From positions 62,001-126,000 of the forward strand of contig JAFDYX010000011.1 of the NCBI GenBank assembly GCA_018267215.1: a stretch of 64,000 nt of DNA, in the 5' to 3' direction. How positions within the stretch are numbered: position 1 is the first letter of the stretch; every line of letters begins with the position of its first letter. This document shows, piece after piece, positions 7,290 through 14,524 of this stretch. The translations under genes were made by a program, and so were the position numbers. The notes beneath the pieces were generated by a model, which worked only from the letters and a program-made list of their open reading frames with translations, did no database searches and had not been told where the DNA came from. Source of the DNA: Bacteroidota bacterium. GTDB taxonomy: Bacteria > Bacteroidota > Bacteroidia > Cytophagales > Cyclobacteriaceae.

Positions 7290-8867
7290 ATGCTGAAGAC
7301 GGATGTGCTCATCATCGGCTCGGGCATAGCAGGCCTTACTACGGCTATCAAACTGGGCGAAGCTTTTCCACAAAAGCAGATTGCCGTAGTTACCAAAAAC
7401 AAAGACGAAAGCAACACACAATATGCTCAGGGCGGAATTGCCGCTGTTACTAACGTATCGGTTGACTCGTTTGAAAAACATGTGGAAGACACACTGCGTG
7501 CCGGTGCGGGCGCATGCAACCACGAGGTGGTACAGATGGTAGTTTCCGAGGCGCCCGAAAGATTACAAGAATTAGAATTATGGGGTGCTGACTTCGATCG
7601 AAATACAACAGGTGAGTTGAACCTCGGGCTGGAAGGAGGACACACGGCTCACCGCATAGTTCATGTAAAAGATCAAACAGGTTGGCATGTGGCACAACTG
7701 CTGCAACGAAAGGCTGCACAGTTACCCAATCTTGTATGGTACACTCATCATTTCTGTCTCGATCTGATTATCGGCAACTTGCCCAATGAAGAGGCAGGAG
7801 GCAGCGCCACACAGCCACAATGTATAGGTGCTTATATTTTTGATATTAACACCGGACAAGTGGAAACAATCGCTTCAAAAGTTACGGTGCTGGCCACAGG
7901 TGGAGCCGGGCAGGTTTATCGTGTTACCACTAACCCATTGGTAGCTACCGGTGATGGCGTAGCAATGGCTTATCGGGCAAAGGCTGTTATGAAGGATATG
8001 GCCTTCGTGCAATTTCATCCGACAGCACTCTATGCTTCTCGCGAAACGCCTTCGTTTCTGATCTCAGAAGCTGTGCGAGGCTATGGCGCTTATTTGGTCA
8101 ATCATTTTGGAGAACGGTTTATGCTGAAGTACGACAGCCGGGGCGAATTAGCTTCGCGCGATATTGTGGCGATGGCAATAGATATCGAATTGAAAAACAC
8201 CAACCGGCAATCTGTTTTTTTAGATTGCCGGCATCTGGACGCTCACGATTTCAAAAATGAATTTCCATTTATTTATCGCCACTGCCGCAAGCATGAGATA
8301 GACCCAGCTTACAACCTGATACCCGTAGTACCCGCAGCCCATTATTTTTGTGGTGGGGTAGCAGTAGATAACCTCGCCCGAACCTCTATAGCACATCTCT
8401 ACGCTTGTGGCGAATGTGCCTGCACAGGCATGCATGGCGCCAATCGGCTGGCATCTAATTCGCTCTTGGAAGCGTTGGTATATGCGCATCACTGTTTTTT
8501 GGATATTAAAAACCATCTTGACAGTTATACTTTTTCGGTTGACGTGCCCGCCTTTCCGTTGAAAGGGTTAAAGCGTGAACCCGACATACAAACAGTGGAT
8601 GCATACAGAAAAGAATTGAATGACTTGATGAGCGACCGGGTAGCTATAGCCCGTTCGCAGGAAGGATTGTTGCTAGCGCTTCGCAGGTTATACGCTATGC
8701 AATTGGAAATTGAGAAAATGAAATATCAAGAAACCATTTCAGTCAGCCTGTGGGAACTGAAAAATTTATTGACTGTAGCTATACTGATAGCAGAACATTC
8801 GCTAACGGAAAAACAAAACCGCGGTTCGTTTCACAATATTAATTTACCGACAGCACTCACCACTTAA
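7290..8867 (+). CDS. nadB: L-aspartate oxidase
   Basis: A 525-residue flavoprotein that oxidises L-aspartate to iminoaspartate for NadA. It has an N-terminal FAD-binding GSGIAGLTTA motif, the YAQGGIAAV signature, GGHTAHRI, MAFVQFHPTAL, the EAVRGYGAYLVN segment and GANRLASNSLLEALV near the flavin, as in the succinate dehydrogenase/fumarate reductase flavoprotein family. A TTG at 7284 is in frame and overlaps the nadA stop, but the ATG at 7290, 2 bp after that stop, gives the usual N-terminus (MLKTDVLIIGSG) and is chosen. A short hairpin spans the stop codon, with arms AGCACT and AGTGCT. Confidence 0.94.
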   Translation: MLKTDVLIIGSGIAGLTTAIKLGEAFPQKQIAVVTKNKDESNTQYAQGGIAAVTNVSVDSFEKHVEDTLRAGAGACNHEVVQMVVSEAPERLQELELWGADFDRNTTGELNLGLEGGHTAHRIVHVKDQTGWHVAQLLQRKAAQLPNLVWYTHHFCLDLIIGNLPNEEAGGSATQPQCIGAYIFDINTGQVETIASKVTVLATGGAGQVYRVTTNPLVATGDGVAMAYRAKAVMKDMAFVQFHPTALYASRETPSFLISEAVRGYGAYLVNHFGERFMLKYDSRGELASRDIVAMAIDIELKNTNRQSVFLDCRHLDAHDFKNEFPFIYRHCRKHEIDPAYNLIPVVPAAHYFCGGVAVDNLARTSIAHLYACGECACTGMHGANRLASNSLLEALVYAHHCFLDIKNHLDSYTFSVDVPAFPLKGLKREPDIQTVDAYRKELNDLMSDRVAIARSQEGLLLALRRLYAMQLEIEKMKYQETISVSLWELKNLLTVAILIAEHSLTEKQNRGSFHNINLPTALTT

Positions 8868-8979
8868 GTGCTATGACTAAGATGCATAATGCAACAGGTT
8901 AGTATACATTATTATTGCAGTTAAATTTTTTTGCATACAACTATTTCATACATTTTTCGTTTTAGGCTGCAAAATATCT

Positions 8980-10326
8980 ATGCTAAAACCAACCTCCCTT
9001 CGTCTTTCGTCTGCTTTATTCATTTTTCTATTGATTGTTTCTTGTAGCAAACCTGAAGTAAAACCAACTCCTCCGCCACTCGATAAGCCCCAACTGCCTG
9101 TTAATTTAATCGGCTATGCCAATAAAATAAGTTTCTACCCCGGGGAGCTCATAAACCTTTACCTATCAGCCGATAATCAAACAAATAATTGTCTGCTGAA
9201 AATTTATGACATCCATCACGATTCTGTTTTTCATATCAACACACCGATCAAACATCAGGCTATTGCCAATGCAGAACCTTGGAAAGATGGCTTTGGCTTT
9301 ACACTCACCACATCATTTACTGTTCCTTCCTCTCTGGCCAGCGGCTTCTATCTGATTGACAATAAAATCCCTTTCATCATCAAACCACAACACACTCCGG
9401 ATGTGGTAGTAGTTTTCCCTTCTAACACCGAAAGCGCCTATTGCCAAGCCGGTGGCAAAAGCTTGTACCGGCCTATAGGGAGCAAAGCACAAGTATTATC
9501 TTTTCTCAGACCTATTTTGTTTCCGCACGAAAACAAAAAGCTGAATTTTTTAGAAAAGGGATTGCAGCTTCTTCACGCCAAAAAAGATGTTAGCATCGGC
9601 TACATCTGCGATATGGACTTAGATGATTATGCCTCCATTCAGGGAGCGAAGTTGCTCATCATCCCAGGCCATAGCGAATACTGGACGCGGGCAGCCCGCA
9701 AAAATTTTGACCGGTTTGTAGAAAATGGAAATAATGCCTTGATCCTTTCTGGCAATACGATGTGGTGGCAGGTGCGCTATTCGGACGACAAAAAGCAATT
9801 GATCTGTTACAAGGGCTTGAGCGACCCCATTGCCGATCCTCTATTAAAGACTATCAACTGGGTAGATCCTTCCCTGCACTATCCTGTGTCTGCGAGCATC
9901 GGAGTTGATTATGTGCACGGTGGGCATGGCCAATATGGGTGGTACGGATATAAAATTATTCTCCCCCAATCTCCTTTGCTGCAGGGCACCGGCCTGAAAC
10001 AAGACGATATCCTCCACGTTTCGACAGACGAATACGATGGCATTGAAGTGTCCAGCTACCAAAATGGAGTGCCCATACCCAAAGCCACAGGCTTTTATAA
10101 GTATGAAATGATCGGTTACGATATTGCCGAATATGCCGGCCAGCCAACCGTGGCGGCCTGTGTTGCGTTACAAAAAAACAAAAACTCAGGAGTTATCGTT
10201 AATATGAGCTCAACAGACTGGTGCGCTGAAAATGGGATGGGGGGAATAGATAAAGAAAAGATTTCGCGTATTACCCATAATGCCATCCGGTTGTTGACGA
10301 GTGGACGGCAGGTATTTGTAAATTAA
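8980..10326 (+). CDS. Lipoprotein with N,N-dimethylformamidase beta-subunit-like domain
   Basis: A 448-residue predicted lipoprotein: a hydrophobic leader of about 20 residues ends in LLIVSCSK, a lipobox-like cleavage site, followed by a proline-rich linker (PTPPPLDKPQLP). The N-terminal part (about 35-135) looks like a beta-sandwich (ISFYPGELINLYLSADN). The rest resembles the large-subunit C-terminal domain of N,N-dimethylformamidase, a glutamine-amidotransferase-like fold, with LLIIPGHSEYWTRAARKNFDRFVENGNN and GNTMWWQVRY. Proteins of this family in Bacteroidota are mostly uncharacterised, and neither substrate nor activity can be given. It stands alone, 112 bp after nadB, with a hairpin terminator behind it. 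Confidence 0.65.
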   Translation: MLKPTSLRLSSALFIFLLIVSCSKPEVKPTPPPLDKPQLPVNLIGYANKISFYPGELINLYLSADNQTNNCLLKIYDIHHDSVFHINTPIKHQAIANAEPWKDGFGFTLTTSFTVPSSLASGFYLIDNKIPFIIKPQHTPDVVVVFPSNTESAYCQAGGKSLYRPIGSKAQVLSFLRPILFPHENKKLNFLEKGLQLLHAKKDVSIGYICDMDLDDYASIQGAKLLIIPGHSEYWTRAARKNFDRFVENGNNALILSGNTMWWQVRYSDDKKQLICYKGLSDPIADPLLKTINWVDPSLHYPVSASIGVDYVHGGHGQYGWYGYKIILPQSPLLQGTGLKQDDILHVSTDEYDGIEVSSYQNGVPIPKATGFYKYEMIGYDIAEYAGQPTVAACVALQKNKNSGVIVNMSSTDWCAENGMGGIDKEKISRITHNAIRLLTSGRQVFVN

Positions 10327-10336
10327 AAAAGACAAG

Positions 10337-10362
10337 AGATGCTATCAATCAGCATCTTTAAG
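10337..10362 (+). terminator. Weak hairpin terminator
   Basis: A 7-bp stem, AGATGCT at 10337-10343 and AGCATCT at 10351-10357, with a 7-base loop, starts 11 bp after the stop codon of the lipoprotein gene. It is followed by a short, A/T-rich tail rather than a clean T run. Confidence 0.5.
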
Positions 10363-10390
10363 TATAAAAAAAATTATCCTTAAGGGCAGT

Positions 10391-10786
10391 ATGGTTAAAC
10401 AACTCACCGCGATATTCTTTGTAGGGTATTTTTTGTCGGGCACGCTGTGCCTGCCCTTAGGGAATTTCGCTGCCTTAGCCGACCTGCCCCAGATGTACCA
10501 ACACTGCCGCACGTTTGAAGACAAAGACATGAGCGCCTTTGACTTTGTAACAGACCACTTGATAAATATAGACAGCATCTTTGACGACCACGGGCAGGGA
10601 GACGAGCAGCGGCCGCACCAGCCGGTTGCTTATAATCACTTCAATGTGCAGCAAGGATTATTTGTAGTTCAGATAAAGATACCAGCCTCTTACCGACCAA
10701 TACAATCTCAACCTTCCGGCATCTACTCGGAATCCCTTCACCCTTCCGAATTTAATACAAGCGTTTTCCGTCCTCCAATTGTTTAA
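10391..10786 (+). CDS. Small exported protein of unknown function
   Basis: A 131-residue protein. It begins with a hydrophobic segment (residues 5-20, TAIFFVGYFLSGTLCLPLG) that may be a signal peptide or anchor. Next comes a segment that I recall from unnamed Bacteroidota proteins: ADLPQMYQHCRTFEDKDMSAFDFVTDHL, then the acidic stretch INIDSIFDDHGQGDEQRPHQP and a histidine-containing YNHFNVQQ. The aspartate/histidine content suggests possible metal contact, but that is only inference. It lies between two hairpin terminators and reads as a single-gene unit. No function is assigned. Confidence 0.55.
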   Translation: MVKQLTAIFFVGYFLSGTLCLPLGNFAALADLPQMYQHCRTFEDKDMSAFDFVTDHLINIDSIFDDHGQGDEQRPHQPVAYNHFNVQQGLFVVQIKIPASYRPIQSQPSGIYSESLHPSEFNTSVFRPPIV

Positions 10787-10798
10787 TGAGTTCATCCT

Positions 10799-10827
10799 GC
10801 CTACCTCTTGCCGAGGCTGGCTTTTTT
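10799..10827 (+). terminator. Rho-independent terminator
   Basis: GCC-ta-CCTC-ttgcc-GAGG-ct-GGC forms an interrupted 7-bp stem at 10799-10821, followed by six T at 10822-10827. It closes the transcript of the small 10.4-kb gene. Confidence 0.75.
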
Positions 10828-10853
10828 ATTCTTAAACAATTAAACTTAAAAAA

Positions 10854-11306
10854 ATGAAAAAATTATTTTTAGGATTGCTATTGGCAATCGCCTGCACTTT
10901 TGTATTCGGTCAAAAATTATCTACACACCAAGTTCCGGCTGCAGTTATTTCAACATTCAACACTAAGTTTCCCGGTGTTTCCAAAGTAATGTGGGAAAAA
11001 GAAAAAATAAATTACGAAGCCGGCTTTTTGTTGGATGGCGCCAAAACATCCAGCACCTTCGACCGCTCGGGCAAATGGCTGGAAACCGAGACTGAAATAA
11101 AAGCGACCGACTTACCTACTGCCGTTCATCAAAGTTTGAAGAAAGATTTTGCCGATTACAAAGTAAATGAAACAGCGCGGATCGAGCGCGCTACAGATGG
11201 CCTGTGCTTTGAGGCTGAGGTAGAAAAAGGCGGTGAAAAATACGACCTGTTATTTACGCCTGACGGTAAAAAATTATCTCAGACCAAGGTTGACAAAGAA
11301 GATTGA
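10854..11306 (+). CDS. Periplasmic PepSY-like (BLIP-like) protein
   Basis: A 150-residue secreted protein with a clear Sec signal peptide (MKKLFLGLLLAIACTFVFGQ). Two repeats of about 60 residues follow. Each opens with a helix of the type VPAAVISTFNTKFPG or LPTAVHQSLKKDFADY and then beta strands (KVMWEKEKINYEAGF; IERATDGLCFEAEVEKGGEKYDLLF). This is the pattern of the PepSY-like family, common in Bacteroidota periplasms and often near two-component systems; its molecular role is unknown. The gene starts 27 bp after one terminator and ends just before a strong one, so it is monocistronic. Confidence 0.72.
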   Translation: MKKLFLGLLLAIACTFVFGQKLSTHQVPAAVISTFNTKFPGVSKVMWEKEKINYEAGFLLDGAKTSSTFDRSGKWLETETEIKATDLPTAVHQSLKKDFADYKVNETARIERATDGLCFEAEVEKGGEKYDLLFTPDGKKLSQTKVDKED

Positions 11307-11311
11307 CAGAG

Positions 11312-11355
11312 ATATGAAAGAGAGCAGCAGGAAATGCTGCTCTCTTATTTCATAT
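11312..11355 (+). terminator. Strong hairpin terminator
   Basis: A 12-bp perfect stem (inner arms AGAGAGCAGCA at 11319-11329 and TGCTGCTCTCT at 11335-11345) has a GGAAA loop. It is extended by ATATGAAA/TTTCATAT at the base with a single-base bulge. A/T-rich sequence follows. Confidence 0.7.
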
Positions 11356-11466
11356 TAAAATAAAATTAAAATCTTTTTAATTTTCTCTCTTCTCTAAAAA
11401 AATTTTAGATAGATGGAATAAATTAAATAGATGATTGTCTAATCAACGATTAAACCAACATACATA

Positions 11467-12798
11467 ATGAAATTATTTTTTTATTCCGTTGTAGCTCTTA
11501 GCGCAATGTTATCTGCGACAGCCGTACAGGCACAGCAACGAGATACAACAAAACTACCTTTCGCTATTGCAGACGAAAAAAAATTACCAGATGAAGATTT
11601 AAAAGATAAAAAAGAAGGAACCTACATTACTGGCGAGCCCGAGTTCAGTTCAGATCCTGTTAACGGATTTGGCTACGGTGGCGAGGGTTCGTTGTTCTTT
11701 AACGGCAAACGCAGCGATCCCTTCTTTGCCTACACTGCATACCGCGCCCGCCTCGATTTTGTTTTATTTAATACTACCAAGAACCAGCGCGAGTTTGGCT
11801 TCACACTCGATGTGCCATACATACTGAATACCAAGTGGCGTTTTAGAGCGTCAGGCGCAATAGAAGAAAATCCTAACCTGCTGTACTTCGGGGTTACGGC
11901 TAAACAATCTTTGCGTGGGCTTTCGTACGTCAACTCGGCAGGCGACACCATGAAAAATGTAAAGTATGGTGATTATGAAAATAATTACCTAACCGGGGCA
12001 AACCAGTTTTATAATAACTACAACAAGAAAGAAGAAATCCTCAACTTGAGCATGGAGAGAAATTTCTTGGAAGGACGCTTACGTGCCTTGGTAGGATTTG
12101 AAATCGCTCACCTCAATATGTCGGCATTGCAAAACAATGCACTGATCCAACAAGATTTTAATGCCGGAAAAATTTTGGGATTGGGCAACTCGTGGGTAAG
12201 TATTTATCAGGTTGGGTTAGTGTACGACACACGCGATCTGGAGCCCGATCCCAGCAAAGGAATTGTAGCAGAGATTACCAACGAACTCTCGCTTAAATCG
12301 CTGGGCTCGTCTTACGATTTCGACAAAGTCTTTGCGCATGTTAATTATTACCAGAAGATTTTTCCTTCAGTATTTAAGCGATTGATTTTTGCCGGCCGTG
12401 TTGCCATGGGGCACACCGCTTTAGATGCTCCGTTCTTTGAGTACCAAGATCAGTGGAGCCCGGAGGGAGATATCGAAGGCTTGGGCGGCCCGCGCACACT
12501 AAGAGGTTACAAGCAAAGCCGGTTCTTAGGCCGCACCATGCACTTTTCCAATTTTGAATTGCGGTGGCGCTTTGCACAAAGCCGTTGGTTTAAACAACAT
12601 TTCGAGTTCAGCGCTGTACCCTTTTATGATATTGGCGGTGTGTGGGACGACCTGTCGAATTTAACGGCCAACAACCTGAGGTATTCCCGCGGAGGCGGCC
12701 TGCGTATTGTGTGGAATGAAAGCACCGTACTCAGGTTCGACTATGCTCTTTCAAAAGAAGATAAGCAGTTCTTTTTCAATCTGGCTCATACATTCTGA
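11467..12798 (+). CDS. BamA/Omp85-type outer-membrane beta-barrel protein without POTRA domains
   Basis: A 443-residue protein with a signal peptide ending near residue 22 (ATAVQAQ). The remainder is rich in alternating aromatic strands, and the C-terminal half carries the Omp85/surface-antigen signature: RDLEPDPSKGIVAE, GLGGPRTLRGYKQSRFLGR (the conserved RGY turn) and a terminal strand ending FFFNLAHTF, with the C-terminal Phe expected for an outer-membrane barrel. The length leaves no room for POTRA domains, so it is not BamA itself. It is better described as a DUF5982/surface-antigen barrel. The YncE-like gene starts 23 bp downstream, so the two probably form an operon. Confidence 0.75.
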   Translation: MKLFFYSVVALSAMLSATAVQAQQRDTTKLPFAIADEKKLPDEDLKDKKEGTYITGEPEFSSDPVNGFGYGGEGSLFFNGKRSDPFFAYTAYRARLDFVLFNTTKNQREFGFTLDVPYILNTKWRFRASGAIEENPNLLYFGVTAKQSLRGLSYVNSAGDTMKNVKYGDYENNYLTGANQFYNNYNKKEEILNLSMERNFLEGRLRALVGFEIAHLNMSALQNNALIQQDFNAGKILGLGNSWVSIYQVGLVYDTRDLEPDPSKGIVAEITNELSLKSLGSSYDFDKVFAHVNYYQKIFPSVFKRLIFAGRVAMGHTALDAPFFEYQDQWSPEGDIEGLGGPRTLRGYKQSRFLGRTMHFSNFELRWRFAQSRWFKQHFEFSAVPFYDIGGVWDDLSNLTANNLRYSRGGGLRIVWNESTVLRFDYALSKEDKQFFFNLAHTF

Positions 12799-12821
12799 TT
12801 TATCTAACTAACCACTTTAAC

Positions 12822-13847
12822 ATGAAAAATTTAAAATTATTTGTTGCAGGCGCGCTCTTATTGCTGGGCACGGCTGCAGTTCAGGGTCAAGGCTTTCACT
12901 TGATTAAGAAAACCGTTATAGGCGGAGAAGGCGGATGGGATTACCTGAGTGTAGATGCCGATGCCAGAAGATTGTATATTTCTCATGGCTCACAAGTGGA
13001 AGTACTGAATGCCGATACACATGAAAAAATTGGTGTGATACCCAACCTGAAAGGCGTACATGGTGTCATCGCAGTGCCCGGCACAGGCCGCGGTGTAACC
13101 ACTAACGGCCGCAGCAATAGTGCTACCATTTTTGATAAAAAGACTTTGAAGCCGATAGCAGAACTGCCCACCGGAAAAAACCCCGATGCGTTGATCTATG
13201 ATCCTTTCTCTAAGCGTGTATTTGTTTTTAACCACAGCGATACCACGGCCACGGCCATTGATGTAGCTGCCGGAAAAGTAGTAGGCATAGTTCACATCGG
13301 TGGCGAAGGGCTGGAAGCCGGAGCAAGTGATGGCAAAGGAAATATTTATGTCAATCTGGAAGATGCCTCGGAGATTGCCATGTTCGATGCAGTTTCGCTT
13401 AAATTGAAAAACAAGTGGAAGATAGCGCCCTGCGAAGAGCCAACAGGATTGGGGATAGATACACAAACAAAACGATTGTTCAGCGCCTGCGGCAATGAGC
13501 TGATGGCCGTAGTAGATTCTGAAAGCGGAAAATTAATTGCCAAAGTGCCAACCGGCAAACACACAGATGGTGCGGCTTTTGATCCCGATTTGAAGATGGC
13601 GTTCACCTCGAATGGCGAAGGAACGATTACGGTAATAAAAGAAGTTTCAGCCAATGAATATAAAGTAATAGAGACCATCAAAACAGAACCCGGTGCACGT
13701 ACCATTGCCTTGGATACCAAAACGCATCATGTGTTTGTTACCACAGCGCAATATGGCGAAGCGCCAGCAGCCACAGCGCAGAACCCACACCCGCGCCCGA
13801 AAGTAATACCCGGCACGTTTATGGTGTTGGAATATGGAATGAAGTGA
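12822..13847 (+). CDS. YncE-family secreted beta-propeller protein
   Basis: A 341-residue protein with a signal peptide (cleaved near AAVQGQ, about residue 22). It then has seven-bladed-propeller repeats with the NAD/DAD-type turn pattern of YncE and nitrous-oxide-reductase-like propellers: WDYLSVDADARRLYISHGSQVEVLN, ALIYDPFSKRVFVFNHSD, AAFDPDLKMAFTSNGEG and IALDTKTHHVFVTTAQYG. Such proteins bind ligands or DNA in the periplasm, but no enzyme activity is known for most. It sits just after the Omp85-like barrel, suggesting a shared envelope role. A good terminator follows at 13874. Confidence 0.78.
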   Translation: MKNLKLFVAGALLLLGTAAVQGQGFHLIKKTVIGGEGGWDYLSVDADARRLYISHGSQVEVLNADTHEKIGVIPNLKGVHGVIAVPGTGRGVTTNGRSNSATIFDKKTLKPIAELPTGKNPDALIYDPFSKRVFVFNHSDTTATAIDVAAGKVVGIVHIGGEGLEAGASDGKGNIYVNLEDASEIAMFDAVSLKLKNKWKIAPCEEPTGLGIDTQTKRLFSACGNELMAVVDSESGKLIAKVPTGKHTDGAAFDPDLKMAFTSNGEGTITVIKEVSANEYKVIETIKTEPGARTIALDTKTHHVFVTTAQYGEAPAATAQNPHPRPKVIPGTFMVLEYGMK

Positions 13848-13873
13848 TCCGGACTAACAAAGATTAAAAATAG

Positions 13874-13904
13874 AGAGGGCAACTGAAGTGTTGCCTTCTT
13901 TTTA
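13874..13904 (+). terminator. Rho-independent terminator
   Basis: GGCAAC at 13878-13883 pairs with GTTGCC at 13890-13895. Flanking bases extend the stem to about 10 bp with one G-T pair, and a T-rich tail follows. It ends the barrel/YncE transcript. Confidence 0.7.
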
Positions 13905-13951
13905 TTTGTCTTCTGTGCAAGGCAAATCAATCCATGCTTTGTCTAAATCAA

Positions 13952-14392
13952 TCAGGACTTGAAGTTTTTCAGATAAGTTTTGCCCTTGGCATATTCTTCC
14001 GCCAGTTCCTGAATGGATTTTCCGCGCAGGATGTCGCGCAGTTTGTACTTGCTGGGTTTTATTTCATGATGTACCGGGCATGGAAATTTGTCGGAACATT
14101 CTTTCAAACCCAATACGCAGGTCTGCAGGATATCTACTTTGTCTATGGCTCTTACAATGGAGTTGAGCAAAATAGGCTTCGATTTTGGTTTTAGAAAAAA
14201 CCCTCCATTGGGTCCTTTCACAGAAGAGATAATCCCCTCGCGCACCAGGATTTGCAAAATCTTGGCCGTGAAAGGTTGGGGCGAGTCAATCTCGCGTGCT
14301 ATTTCTTGTATGTTCAGCTTGGTGCCGTCAGCGCTCCTGATGGCAATGTACAAAGCCGAGCGGATGGCATACTCACACGTTTTTGAAAACAT
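13952..14392 (-). CDS. Rrf2-family iron-sulfur transcriptional regulator
   Basis: A 146-residue winged-helix regulator. The N-terminus (MFSKTCEYAIRSALYIA) and the recognition region (SPQPFTAKILQILVREGIISSVKGPNGGF) are standard for Rrf2, IscR and NsrR proteins. Three cysteines, Cys92, Cys99 and Cys105, have spacing C-x6-C-x5-C, close to the cluster ligands of IscR and NsrR. It probably holds a [2Fe-2S] or [4Fe-4S] cluster and responds to NO, oxygen or iron-sulfur status. It lies downstream of, and in the same direction as, the TIM-barrel-like gene at 14.5 kb, and a hairpin sits in its leader. Its targets cannot be read from the sequence; the norCB genes 10 kb away are one possibility. Confidence 0.87.
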   Translation of the reverse strand: MFSKTCEYAIRSALYIAIRSADGTKLNIQEIAREIDSPQPFTAKILQILVREGIISSVKGPNGGFFLKPKSKPILLNSIVRAIDKVDILQTCVLGLKECSDKFPCPVHHEIKPSKYKLRDILRGKSIQELAEEYAKGKTYLKNFKS

Positions 14393-14412
14393 AAGATTGA
14401 AAGATAATTGTC

Positions 14413-14434
14413 GTTGCCGCTAAAGGGCGGCAAC
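14413..14434 (-). other. Hairpin in the leader of the Rrf2 gene
   Basis: Perfect 8-bp inverted repeat, GTTGCCGC at 14413-14420 and GCGGCAAC at 14427-14434, with a 6-base loop. It is 20-42 bp upstream of the Rrf2 start and downstream of the preceding minus-strand gene. It could be a terminator for that gene, although no T run follows, or an operator. Confidence 0.5.
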
Positions 14435-14524
14435 TTACAAAGCTAATGAATTTGCTATTGTGGATTGGGCAGACAATATTTTTAAAATTTTCGTGAAGCC
14501 TCTCAGTTTTTTTAAACGCCACCG

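Noticed and set aside
8852..8872. Hairpin over the nadB stop codon as a terminator
   Set aside because: The stem is only 6 bp, overlaps the stop and has no T run.
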